From contig CAILVY010000020.1 in the NCBI GenBank assembly GCA_903837785.1, positions 1-51,077 of the forward strand: a stretch of DNA of 51,077 nucleotides. Direction: 5' to 3'. Position 1 is the stretch's first letter. Each line of letters begins with the position of its first letter. This DNA is from Candidatus Hydrogenedentota bacterium. GTDB lineage: Bacteria; Hydrogenedentota; Hydrogenedentia; Hydrogenedentales; CAILVY01. The notes beneath the pieces were generated by a model that worked only from the letters and a program-made list of their open reading frames with translations, was not told where the DNA came from and did no database searches. Below are positions 35,538 to 43,923 of the stretch, in pieces. The translations under genes and the position numbers were made by a program.

Positions 35538-35909
35538 CTAACTCCTCCCCAGGCAAAGGGTGAAGACCGCGGCCTTTTCGCCCGAGACAGTCACGGTGAC
35601 CCGTCCGACGAGGTTGCCCGCCTCCACTTCCTCGCTCCAATGAATGCCGACCTCATCCCCCGGATGAATCGTCTTCATGAACTTGGCCCGTTTCACCTGC
35701 TGTAACGGCAGCGGCCCGCCGTTGCGCAGTTCCATTGCGGTTTGCGCCGCAAGCACCTGGACAAACGCGGGCAGCACGGGATGCCCCGGGAAGTGGCCCT
35801 GAAATCCGACGAATTCGGGCGCAAAGCAATAGGAACACGTGTGGCGCGCCGTGTCGGCAGACGCGGTTCCGAGGACGGAGGAGAGGATTTCCTGTTTCAA
35901 CCTGCTCAT
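35538..35909 (-). CDS. FabZ/FabA-like beta-hydroxyacyl-ACP dehydratase
   Basis: A 123-residue hotdog protein with the dehydratase signature FQGHFPGHPVLPAFVQVLAAQ, whose catalytic His is His39. It removes water from the 3-hydroxyacyl-ACP made by the FabG reductase. The acidic partner of the two-residue site is less certain, with Gln54 or Glu59 as candidates on the hotdog helix. Small and somewhat diverged from housekeeping FabZ (about 145-170 residues). ATG overlaps the MMPL gene by four bases. Confidence 0.83.
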   Translation of the reverse strand: MSRLKQEILSSVLGTASADTARHTCSYCFAPEFVGFQGHFPGHPVLPAFVQVLAAQTAMELRNGGPLPLQQVKRAKFMKTIHPGDEVGIHWSEEVEAGNLVGRVTVTVSGEKAAVFTLCLGRS

Positions 35910-38293
35910 AAGGGCGAATCCCGTTTTACGTCAAATCCCAAAGCGAGGGCGCAGGCGGGCATGAAGATCATGGCCCCCAGTATTGCAGGAATCAGGCCCA
36001 GCGTCATCGTAGACCCGATGGAGAACATGGCGGGGTGCCTGGCAAGCGTGAGCGCGCCGAAACCGAAGAGCGTCGTGAGGCCCGAAACCAGCACCACGCG
36101 CTCACCCGCGCCGGTCAAGCGCCCCTCGATCCGATAGAGCATCACGATGCCGTAGTCCGTGGCAAGGCCGATGAGCAGCACGGCCCCGAGCATGTTGAAG
36201 AGATTGAGTTTCTGCGCGGTGAGCGGCAGCGCGGCGAACATGAAGACGACGCCAGAGATCGCGGGCACAAGGCACAACAGCACACGGCGCCAGTCGCGGA
36301 ACAACAGTGTCAGCAGCACAAGCACCGACACGGCCGCAAGAATCATGAAGAGGGTGAATTCCCGGGACATCACCTCATTCATCAGCGTGTTGAAATGCAG
36401 ATCCGAGACGTAACGCACGCCCTCCACGGGGGGCTTCGCGGTTCCGAAGAACTCCGCCATGCGGGGCGTGTCCTCGAGAAATGTAACAATCTGCGACTTG
36501 CCGCCGGTCTGGCCTATCAAAGGCCCCATCCACTGCGCCAAACCGGCGTCCTGAAGACTGGCCCCCTCAAAGGGTTCGCGGGGGATCTGAATCCACGTGA
36601 AAAACGTGTCAAATGTGCCGGCGGAAAACCCCAGTTCGTTGCCGATTTCTTCCAGGAGTTGCTTCGCCGCGGCGGCTCGGCCCTGCACGTTCCAGAACTC
36701 ATTCCACCGGGCCAGATTGCGCGCCTGGGTCTGCTGTCCCGGAAGAAACGCGCCCACGCTGACGACATTAGCGTCCGGGAATCGCGTTTTCACTGCGGCC
36801 AGCAAGGCGTCGTTCTGCTGCAAGGCATCATTCATCGTGCCGCTTTCGCTGATGGCCATGGCGCGATCCCGCACCTCGCCCCACGTTTCGCGGATGGCGA
36901 GTTCATCGGCCACGGCGTCCTGCGGGATATATCCGACGTTGCGCAGATTCCCGTCGAACCCTGCATGCAGCGCGAAGGGCGCCGCCGCCACGACCAGTAC
37001 GCCCCACAACAAGGCGAGACCGCGCGGCTGCCAATGCAGCAGCAGCCAGCTCCGAAAGCGCTGACTGCCCGCGGGCACCACATGCGGCAGCACGATCAAG
37101 GCGAAGAAGAACGCGGCCACAAGTCCCGCCACGGAAAACACGGCGAGTTGCCGCTGCACCGGAAGCGAAGACAAAAGCAGCAACGCGAATGTCAGGATGC
37201 TCGTGAGCGCGCAGAGAATCAGGGCGGGTGTCAGCGCGACAATGGATGTCTTCGGATCCGCGGACCCGTCGCGCAGGGCAAAGTAGACATAGACGCCGAG
37301 GTCCACTGTGACGCCCAGCAGCACGGCGCCAAATCCGACTGTGATTCCGGATACGGCGGGAAAGACCAGGCTGGTGATGCCCAATCCAAACACGGTTGCA
37401 AAGAAGGGCAGAAGGAAAGCCAGAACCGCGCTGCGATGGCGCATGAAGAGGACGAAAGCCAGCACGAGCCCAGCCGTGGACGCGGTGAAGACCCGCCCGA
37501 GATCATTCCGGATGATCTCCGCATTGGCTACAGTATATCGGTGCCCGCAGACCACCCGCGCCTCGACGCCTTCCGCGAGATGCGTTTTCAACAGTGATTG
37601 CAGATGCGTGAGCAGTTCCGTGCTCCTGGCCACGTTGCTGAATTCGACTGGCGTCTGTGCGATGAGCAGGGCGTGCTGTCCGTCCGTGCTGACGAAGTGT
37701 CCCTGTTCGAGCCGTGTCTGCGGAACGACGCTCAGATAACGCAGCTTCCGCAGGAGCAGCTCGCGCAGGGCGAGCGGGTCCTCGATCACGAGGCCTTTCA
37801 TAACCATGCCTTCGGGTTGGGCGAGCAAGTTGAGATTCGCCTGCAGGCGTTCGCGGACCGGCTGGCTTTCCAGCAGGGTCTTCACGGCCGCGGCATCCTC
37901 TTCGGTGAACAATTGCGGGAAATGGGCAAGGAGCCATTGCAGCAGTTTGCGCGCTTCCATGTCATCCACGCCCGTGACAACCTTGGAGAAATAAGGGATC
38001 TGCATGGCTCCGGCGAGCGCATCCACGCTTGCATGCAACGCGTCCCGCTTCCCCGATTCCTTGAGATGCAGATCAACCAGGATCATTTGAAGGAAGGGGG
38101 CGTGGCTGAGCGACTGAAACGTGTCGCGGATCGCCGGGGGATCATCCGGCAGCATGGCGCCGATGTCTTCCTGCAACGGCGCGCGAAAGGCAAGCTCGCC
38201 CATCAGCAGCGCGAGCAACGCGGTGCCGGTGAACAGCCGCATCCGGCGCGTTTGCCAGTAGGCGAAAATCTGTCCGAACCACGCGGATATCAT
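35906..38293 (-). CDS. MMPL/RND-family lipid exporter
   Basis: 795 residues in the duplicated RND arrangement: one helix near 20-36, a large periplasmic domain to about 255, a bundle of helices (about 262-410) including VGFGAVLLGVTVDLGVY, a further helix, a second periplasmic domain (about 455-640) and a terminal bundle with LLIGLATDYGIVMLYR. The paired acidic residues in the two halves (TVDLG and ATDYG) fit the proton relay. MMPL proteins export lipids, and an exporter of this type is a hallmark of aryl-polyene clusters. It is embedded among dehydratase genes, so it belongs to the pathway. Confidence 0.88.
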   Translation of the reverse strand: MISAWFGQIFAYWQTRRMRLFTGTALLALLMGELAFRAPLQEDIGAMLPDDPPAIRDTFQSLSHAPFLQMILVDLHLKESGKRDALHASVDALAGAMQIPYFSKVVTGVDDMEARKLLQWLLAHFPQLFTEEDAAAVKTLLESQPVRERLQANLNLLAQPEGMVMKGLVIEDPLALRELLLRKLRYLSVVPQTRLEQGHFVSTDGQHALLIAQTPVEFSNVARSTELLTHLQSLLKTHLAEGVEARVVCGHRYTVANAEIIRNDLGRVFTASTAGLVLAFVLFMRHRSAVLAFLLPFFATVFGLGITSLVFPAVSGITVGFGAVLLGVTVDLGVYVYFALRDGSADPKTSIVALTPALILCALTSILTFALLLLSSLPVQRQLAVFSVAGLVAAFFFALIVLPHVVPAGSQRFRSWLLLHWQPRGLALLWGVLVVAAAPFALHAGFDGNLRNVGYIPQDAVADELAIRETWGEVRDRAMAISESGTMNDALQQNDALLAAVKTRFPDANVVSVGAFLPGQQTQARNLARWNEFWNVQGRAAAAKQLLEEIGNELGFSAGTFDTFFTWIQIPREPFEGASLQDAGLAQWMGPLIGQTGGKSQIVTFLEDTPRMAEFFGTAKPPVEGVRYVSDLHFNTLMNEVMSREFTLFMILAAVSVLVLLTLLFRDWRRVLLCLVPAISGVVFMFAALPLTAQKLNLFNMLGAVLLIGLATDYGIVMLYRIEGRLTGAGERVVLVSGLTTLFGFGALTLARHPAMFSIGSTMTLGLIPAILGAMIFMPACALALGFDVKRDSPL

Positions 38294-38309
38294 GCGATGC
38301 GGCCGCCTC

Positions 38310-38732
38310 TCAATCCTTTTGCATCCACACTTTCAAGGTGCCCTCGGCGATCAATTCACCGGCCCGCGTCACCCGGCCTTCTCCCACAAAGAAATCTTCA
38401 AACACGCCCGTAGTCCGAACCGCGACGCGAAGCGCCTCGCCCGCATGCGCCGCGGCATGGGCCGTGAATTGGGTGATGCCCACCAGGTAACCGTTGGCCG
38501 TGGCGAAGCCTCGTTGTTGATCCTCGAAGCCGCGGAGCGCCGCGTACGACTGAGCAACCAGTTCGAGCAGTGCGGCGTTGTCTACGACGCGTTCCCTGTC
38601 GACGACGATGCTGTCGGGACCGAAGACGCCTTCCGTGATGACCTCATCCTTCGTGCATTCCAGGAGCGACTGCACAAAACGCAGGGGGGGGCGATGGGGG
38701 AGATACGGGGCGATATCTTGAGGAACGCTCAT
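38310..38732 (-). CDS. Second hotdog dehydratase (aryl-polyene ApeP-like)
   Basis: 140 residues starting with APYLPHRPPLRFVQSLLE, where His13 aligns with the catalytic His of 3-hydroxyacyl-ACP dehydratases that have a YLPHRxPFL start. It carries AALLELVAQSYAALRG on the hotdog helix. Together with the FabZ-like protein at 35538 it mirrors the pair of dehydratases known for aryl-polyene synthesis. The TTG at 38750 gives a longer reading, but ATG 38732 overlaps the lyase stop (TGATG) and gives the normal N terminus. Confidence 0.78.
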   Translation of the reverse strand: MSVPQDIAPYLPHRPPLRFVQSLLECTKDEVITEGVFGPDSIVVDRERVVDNAALLELVAQSYAALRGFEDQQRGFATANGYLVGITQFTAHAAAHAGEALRVAVRTTGVFEDFFVGEGRVTRAGELIAEGTLKVWMQKD

Positions 38733-40327
38733 CAGGAGGTCCCTTCGCAATAAGGTTCCAGGCTGTCGAAGAGCTGGCTCGAGAAGAGCAGCTTGCGAAA
38801 GCGCACGAGATCCTCGTGAAACACGCGCTCATTCCGGTACACCGCGAAGTGGGGCGCCAGCACCTCGTGGATGCGCCGGGTGGCGGGCGCCAATCCTTCA
38901 ACGCCGCGAAAGCTGAGCGCCTGCAGGTCGGCCAGGACTTCAACCGTGAGCACATGTTTGGCCATTGTGGCGGACCGCATGGCTTTCCGCGCAGCGCCCG
39001 GTCCCATGCTCACGACGTCCTGGTTCGACGCGTTGCAGGAAATCGACAGCGTGCCGAGCGGATTGGCGAGCTGGCGCAGTTCGGCGGTGGACGAGGTCGC
39101 CAGATATTGAACGCCCATAAAACCCATCGTGAGGCCGGGAGTCCCGGCAATGAGATGTTCCGGCAGGCCTTCGTTCAGGGTCTTGTCAAGAAGCTTGTTT
39201 ATCCGGCGCTCGGAGAGCGTTCCCATTTGCGCGAGCGCCATGCAGAGCGAGTCCATGGCGAATGCGATGCTCTGGCCGTGGAAGTTCCCCCCGTGAATGA
39301 TTTTCTGCTGTTCCGGCAGGACGAGCGGATTGTCGTTCGATGAATTGGCCTCCGTTTCCACGGTGTTCCGCACGGCCTCGATCGCTTCCGTCACGGGCGC
39401 GAGGATCTGCGGGGTACAGCGGATCGAGTACACGTCCTGAACGTTGATCGTGGTCTCGAAGACCGGGCCCTCGGTTTGCTCCTGGCGGATGCGCTCGTGC
39501 ATGCCCTCGCGCAGGGTGATGTTCCGTGAGCCGGTGTAGAGCCGCCGAATCATTGCCGCGATGCGAACCTGCCCCGGATGCGGCTTCTGCGCGTGCAGAT
39601 CCGCATCGAAGGCATCGTCGATGCCGCCGAAGATCTCCAGCGCGAAGGCCGCCGTCACACAGGAAAGGCGCAGCAGCTTCTGTGCGCTGAAGACGGCGAA
39701 CGCGCCGATGGCCGTCATGGCGCTGGTGCCATTCATCAGCGCGATACCTTCCTTGAAACGCAGCCGGAACGGCGTGAGGCCCGCGGCGCGAAGTGCCTCC
39801 GCGGCCGGCATCAACGTGCGGCGGTAGAAGACCTGGCCTTCGCCAATGACCGCCAGGGCCAGATGCGCGAGATGAACCAAGTCTCCCGAGGCCCCCACAC
39901 TCCCGGACTCCGGAATGCAGGGGGCGATCCCCGCATTGATCATGGCTGCCATGAAGTGGAGCAACTCGACGCGCACGCCGCTGAATCCGCGAAGCAGCGT
40001 GTTCAGGCGCACCGCCAGCACCGCGCGCGCAATGTAGTCCTCCAGGAGGTCGCCCAGGCCGGCCGCATGGCTGCGGATGAGATTGACCTGCAGCGCGTCC
40101 AGATCGTCGTCCTCGATGATCTTGTTGCACATCGGCCCGAACGACGTGTTGACGCCGTAGATGATCCGCTTGCGCGCGACCTCTTCTTCGAGATAGGCGC
40201 GGCTCGCCGCGCAACGGCCGAGGGCGGCAGGATCAAGTGCGACGCCCTTGTCGCCGACGCCGATGGCGATGATGTCCTCGATGCTGAGGTGATACCCGTC
40301 CAAGGTGACTGACGCGCGATCATGCAT
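38732..40327 (-). CDS. Aromatic amino acid ammonia-lyase (MIO type; tyrosine-lyase-like)
   Basis: 531 residues. The MIO prosthetic group forms from Ala146-Ser147-Gly148 in GSVGASGDLVHL. The inner catalytic Tyr is Tyr58 (IIYGVNTSFGPM). Selectivity positions read Ser86-His87 (LIRSHAAG) and Asn435-Gln436 (NQDVVSMG). Ser-His occurs both in histidine lyases and, as I recall, in the flexirubin-cluster tyrosine lyase of Flavobacterium; Gln436 is the PAL/TAL state, histidine lyases having Glu there. The enzyme probably makes 4-coumarate or cinnamate as a starter. It overlaps the ligase gene by eight bases, matching deamination followed by activation. Confidence 0.85.
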   Translation of the reverse strand: MHDRASVTLDGYHLSIEDIIAIGVGDKGVALDPAALGRCAASRAYLEEEVARKRIIYGVNTSFGPMCNKIIEDDDLDALQVNLIRSHAAGLGDLLEDYIARAVLAVRLNTLLRGFSGVRVELLHFMAAMINAGIAPCIPESGSVGASGDLVHLAHLALAVIGEGQVFYRRTLMPAAEALRAAGLTPFRLRFKEGIALMNGTSAMTAIGAFAVFSAQKLLRLSCVTAAFALEIFGGIDDAFDADLHAQKPHPGQVRIAAMIRRLYTGSRNITLREGMHERIRQEQTEGPVFETTINVQDVYSIRCTPQILAPVTEAIEAVRNTVETEANSSNDNPLVLPEQQKIIHGGNFHGQSIAFAMDSLCMALAQMGTLSERRINKLLDKTLNEGLPEHLIAGTPGLTMGFMGVQYLATSSTAELRQLANPLGTLSISCNASNQDVVSMGPGAARKAMRSATMAKHVLTVEVLADLQALSFRGVEGLAPATRRIHEVLAPHFAVYRNERVFHEDLVRFRKLLFSSQLFDSLEPYCEGTS

Positions 40328-41642
40328 GGGAATTGGGTGAACCCTGTTCTTTTCTGCGGTCAAAAAACCGTGTGGCCTTCCGCTTTCCATCCTGCGTGAT
40401 TTGGCGCTCGACTTCGCCGGGCGCGAGGATCCGGACTTCGGGCTTCAGGCGGATGCGCCCGCGGATGCGTTCCGCGATGAGATCGGTCGAGATCCCGGCA
40501 TGCGGTGCGAGGCCGACTGTCACCCGGATACGATCGGAAAGCTCATAATCAGTGAATGCCTCGAGGTAGTAGTTGCTCACCTCAGGGATGCCCTGGAGCG
40601 CCTCAAAGATTGCAGGCGGATACACTGTCGTGCCCTGGATCTTCAGCATCTGCTGCTTCCGGCCGAGAATGGGGCCGAGCCGCACCGTGTTCCGTCCGCA
40701 TGCGCACGGCGCGTCATGCATCATCGCCACGTCCCCGGTGCGAAGGCGCAAGAGAGGCATGCCCGTCACTTGCAGCGGCGTGGCCACCACCTCGCCCGCT
40801 TCGCCCGGAGGAACGGGCCGGCCGTCATCATCGAGCATCTCAATCACGATGAGTTCCGGGTGCAGGTGCCCGCCGGCGCCTGCCGCGCAGTCCGGGAATG
40901 ACGTGGCCATTTCGGTGCTGGCGTAGGTTCCGGAGACTTGCGCATTCCAGGACAACTCCACCCGTTTCCCCAGCGGAGAAAGCGAAAGGTCTGCCACGCG
41001 GACGGGCTCCCCGATGCTAATACAGATGCGCACGCCCAGTTCGGTTGGCGGACATCCCAGTTCGCGCAGGCGCTCCGCCAGCGCAAGCATCAGCGAAGGG
41101 ACCCCCACCAGCACCGTCGGCCGGTGGGCGAGCACGGCTTCCGCCAGCATTGCGGGGCTGTCCGCGCCCGTGCGAATGGCCATGGCGCCAATCCGCCGGA
41201 CGCCCTCGAAATAGGCGAGTCCGGCCATGAAACAACGGCCGAGGGCGCACGCGATCAACACGCGGTCCTCCTGTACGACGCCCGCCATGCGGAAGGAGAT
41301 TTCCTCGTTGTATCCCAGGCGCTCCAGGTCTTCCGCAGTCTGCAGCATGGACACGGGCTTGCCCGTGGTGCCGGAAGTCTGGCAGAGATCGACGATTTGG
41401 GATTCGGGCACAGCCAGAAAATCGCGGTTGTCCGACTCGAGGTCCGCTTTTGTCGTGAGCGGCAAATTGCGCAGATCCTCCGGGCGGCGGAACGCCTCGG
41501 GGCGCAATCCCAGCGATTCGAAGCGCCGCCGGTAGAAAGGCGAGCGCTCGAAGCTATAGCGGACATGCCGTTCGAGCAGCCGCGCGCTCAACGCGTCGAT
41601 GGCGTCTCGGGACTCGAAGGCTATCCCAGTTGCTGATTCCAT
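40320..41642 (-). CDS. AMP-forming aryl/acyl-CoA (or ACP) ligase, phenylacetate-CoA ligase-like
   Basis: 440 residues of the PaaK-like branch of adenylate-forming enzymes: the ATP-binding loop CQTSGTTGKPV at 87-97, the adenine-site segment SGTYASTEM, RLRTGDVAMM and the C-terminal hinge GRKQQMLKIQG. These enzymes load aromatic carboxylic acids onto CoA; here direct loading of ACP is equally possible. It sits next to the ammonia-lyase, so coumarate or cinnamate activation is the natural reading. The open frame runs 137 codons upstream with low-complexity sequence; ATG 41642 overlapping the acyltransferase by 22 bases is chosen. Confidence 0.83.
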   Translation of the reverse strand: MESATGIAFESRDAIDALSARLLERHVRYSFERSPFYRRRFESLGLRPEAFRRPEDLRNLPLTTKADLESDNRDFLAVPESQIVDLCQTSGTTGKPVSMLQTAEDLERLGYNEEISFRMAGVVQEDRVLIACALGRCFMAGLAYFEGVRRIGAMAIRTGADSPAMLAEAVLAHRPTVLVGVPSLMLALAERLRELGCPPTELGVRICISIGEPVRVADLSLSPLGKRVELSWNAQVSGTYASTEMATSFPDCAAGAGGHLHPELIVIEMLDDDGRPVPPGEAGEVVATPLQVTGMPLLRLRTGDVAMMHDAPCACGRNTVRLGPILGRKQQMLKIQGTTVYPPAIFEALQGIPEVSNYYLEAFTDYELSDRIRVTVGLAPHAGISTDLIAERIRGRIRLKPEVRILAPGEVERQITQDGKRKATRFFDRRKEQGSPNSHA

Positions 41643-42412
41643 ACGATCTCGGGTTCCTGACGCATCTCTTCCAATGCGCAACGCATGCAATCCTGCACGT
41701 GCTTGCGCATGCTTACATGCCCCAACTCGCCGTCGAAGCGATCGGGGTAGATCGGTCCCAGGCACCGCATGCGCACCCGGGCGGGCGACATCCAGAGGCG
41801 GCCCGGCGGCCAGAGGCGGTCCGACCCCTCGATGCACAGGGGGATGATGGGTACCCCGCTGGCGCAGGCCAGTTTGAACGCCCCGGAATGGAATCGGCCG
41901 AGAGAGCCGTCGCGGCTGCGGTGGCCTTCCGGAAACATGATGACGTGACGCCCGGCGCCCGCGATGGCGCGCACATTCCGATCGAGATCTTCCCAGGACA
42001 TCGCCTCCACATTCATGTAGCCGGCCAGGTGCATGAACGGCGTGTACCACCACAGGCGGAAGGGCCAGGCGCGGACAGTGAAATTCGCGTCATAAATGGG
42101 CAACGCGCCCATGAAGTAGGCGTCCAGCACCGAGCGGTGATTGACCACGATAATCCCGGGATTCGGGAAATTCTCGATGGACATGTTCTCCCGGTGGACC
42201 CGGACGAAGGGAAACACGATGGCGAGCCAGACCTTTCCGTAGATCCAGATCAGAAATCGAACCGTTTTCCCCGCGGGCCAATGGTCATACAATTTCATCA
42301 CGAGCGCGCACGGCGGAAAGACAAGCACGCCCGCGATGAACTCGAGCACCATCAGGGAGATCACCCAGAGGTTCATCACCGCCACAATCAGTCCTGCCGC
42401 AACTTTGCTCAC
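41621..42412 (-). CDS. PlsC-like 1-acyl-glycerol-3-phosphate acyltransferase family protein
   Basis: 263 residues with two N-terminal hydrophobic segments (about 5-32 and 53-70). The acyltransferase motifs are VVNHRSVLDAY (Asn91-His92 to Asp97), FPEGHRSRDG (160-169) and IIPLCIEG. PlsC enzymes acylate lyso-phosphatidic acid; cluster-associated members may instead esterify the polyketide product to a glycerol or sugar. With the LpxL-like enzyme at 27023 this gives the operon two unrelated acyltransferases. The start is 21 bases after the ACP stop. Confidence 0.85.
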   Translation of the reverse strand: MSKVAAGLIVAVMNLWVISLMVLEFIAGVLVFPPCALVMKLYDHWPAGKTVRFLIWIYGKVWLAIVFPFVRVHRENMSIENFPNPGIIVVNHRSVLDAYFMGALPIYDANFTVRAWPFRLWWYTPFMHLAGYMNVEAMSWEDLDRNVRAIAGAGRHVIMFPEGHRSRDGSLGRFHSGAFKLACASGVPIIPLCIEGSDRLWPPGRLWMSPARVRMRCLGPIYPDRFDGELGHVSMRKHVQDCMRCALEEMRQEPEIVWNQQLG

Positions 42413-42433
42413 GGACCCCCGCTTTCCTGCCGC

Positions 42434-42694
42434 CTATGCGTTCATCTCTTGTTTGATGACGCCAATCAGTGTGTACAAATCGGCCAAGGTGCGCACTTCG
42501 CGAATCCGCTTTTCCTCGCGCAGTTCCACGCCGAAGGCATTCTGCAAGAGCAGGACCATGTCCATCAGATCGAGGCTGTCCATGCCGAGGTCCGTGACCA
42601 GGCGGGCCTCCGGTTTCAGCGCCTCCGGCTCCATCTCGAATTCGTCCACGAGACTGGCATTGACCACTTGAACGATATGCTGATCGAAACTCAC
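42434..42694 (-). CDS. Acyl carrier protein (first of two)
   Basis: An 86-residue acidic ACP with the attachment serine Ser40 in LGMDSLDLMDMV. A GTG start at 42694 is selected because it overlaps the KS stop (GTGA) and gives a normal ACP N terminus, whereas the open frame continues for 27 codons into the KS gene. Being between KS and the PlsC/ligase/lyase block, it is the best candidate carrier for the starter or early elongation steps. Confidence 0.9.
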   Translation of the reverse strand: MSFDQHIVQVVNASLVDEFEMEPEALKPEARLVTDLGMDSLDLMDMVLLLQNAFGVELREEKRIREVRTLADLYTLIGVIKQEMNA

Positions 42695-43923
42695 GCGGAA
42701 CTTCTCCCGATTACCAGCGCGACGTTGACTCCGCCGAGCGCAAAGCTGTTCTTCAAGACGACCTGTAACGAGCAACCCGTTACTTTAACGGGCAGATTCA
42801 TGTGCTGGCAAGCCGCATCGGGCGTGTGGAGATTTCGCGTGGGAATCAGGGTGCTCTCGGAGATCATCTTCACGCACGCAATGCTCTCGAGCGAACCGCT
42901 GGCGGCCATGGCATGGCCGAAATGACCTTTCAGGCTGCTCACCGGCGCCGCCGCGCCCAGCGCCCCCGTCACGGCCGCACACTCGGCAAGATCGCCATGT
43001 TCCGTGGCCGTGGCGTGCGCGTTTACGTAATCCACTTTGCCGGGCGGAATCTTCGCCGAGTCCAGCGCAGCCTCGATGCACTCCTGAATCGTGCCACTGT
43101 CCGGATGGGCAAGGCTGCCGGGGGAACTCAGCGTGGCGAAGCCCAGAATCTCCCCGAGGATCTGCGCGCCGCGCGCGCGCGCGTGCTCCAGGCTCTCGAG
43201 GACGAGCATGCCCGCGCCTTCCGAACAGACCACGCCGTCCCGGTCGCGATCAAAAGGCCTCGGCGTCGCTTCCGGCGTGTCGTTGTAGCGGCAGGAGGCC
43301 GCATTCATGATGTCGAAAACAGCAGTGGCCGCCACATGATGTTCATCGGCGCCGCCACACAACACGATTTCCTGCTGGCCCGTCGCCACCATCTCGGCCG
43401 CCATGCCAATCGCGAGCGCGCCGGTGGCGCAGGCGGCGGAGGGCGCGATAATGCGGCCGCGGATGCCCAGGGACTGCGCCACATTCGCGACGCAGGAGTG
43501 GTTCATGATCTTGAAGAAGAACGTCGACTTGACGTTGTCGATGCTGTTCGTCTGCACCCACTGCCGGAAGAAGTCCTCCAGTTCGCACGGGCTGCCCAGC
43601 GTCGAGCCCAGACAGAGACCCGTGCTCCGGCGCGCGATGTGCTCGGGCGCCAGTCCGGATTGTGCCACCGCTTCCATGGCCGCCAAGGTTGCGTAGATCG
43701 ACATGTTGGACATGAAGCGGCGTTTCTTCCGGTCTATTACACGGACGTCAAGTTCGGGAACCACCGCCGCAACCTTGCTCCGCACGCCGCCGATCGCCTC
43801 CACAGCCGGCTCCCGGCCGACCGCGCTTGCGCCGCGGACTAGTCCCTGCCAGAACGCATCAACGCCGGCGCCGTAGGGTGACACCGCGCCCATGCCCGTG
43901 ATCATTACCCGCTGTCCGTTCAT
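42691..43923 (-). CDS. Beta-ketoacyl-ACP synthase (FabF/FabB-type, complete)
   Basis: 410 residues starting MNGQRVMITGMGAVSPYG. Triad: Cys165 (PSAACATGAL), His303 (VNAHATATEHGD) and His337 (KGHFGHAMAASG). The NAHATAT form of the histidine loop is closer to FabB than to FabF (NAHGTST). ATG 43923 overlaps the CrtI-like stop; the longer frame upstream is dropped. It lies between the desaturase and the first ACP. Confidence 0.9.
   Translation of the reverse strand: MNGQRVMITGMGAVSPYGAGVDAFWQGLVRGASAVGREPAVEAIGGVRSKVAAVVPELDVRVIDRKKRRFMSNMSIYATLAAMEAVAQSGLAPEHIARRSTGLCLGSTLGSPCELEDFFRQWVQTNSIDNVKSTFFFKIMNHSCVANVAQSLGIRGRIIAPSAACATGALAIGMAAEMVATGQQEIVLCGGADEHHVAATAVFDIMNAASCRYNDTPEATPRPFDRDRDGVVCSEGAGMLVLESLEHARARGAQILGEILGFATLSSPGSLAHPDSGTIQECIEAALDSAKIPPGKVDYVNAHATATEHGDLAECAAVTGALGAAAPVSSLKGHFGHAMAASGSLESIACVKMISESTLIPTRNLHTPDAACQHMNLPVKVTGCSLQVVLKNSFALGGVNVALVIGRSSA

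Noticed and set aside
36035..37597. 520-codon + strand frame inside the MMPL gene.
   Set aside because: Composition is His/Arg/Gln-rich with no fold character; the minus-strand MMPL protein explains the region.
38732..40327. Histidine ammonia-lyase of a histidine-degradation (hut) pathway, perhaps linked to hisD/hisC.
   Set aside because: No hutU, hutI or hutG nearby. Gln436 is the PAL/TAL state, the Ser-His pair also occurs in flexirubin-type tyrosine lyases, and the gene is coupled to a ligase and ketosynthases 35 kb from hisDC.
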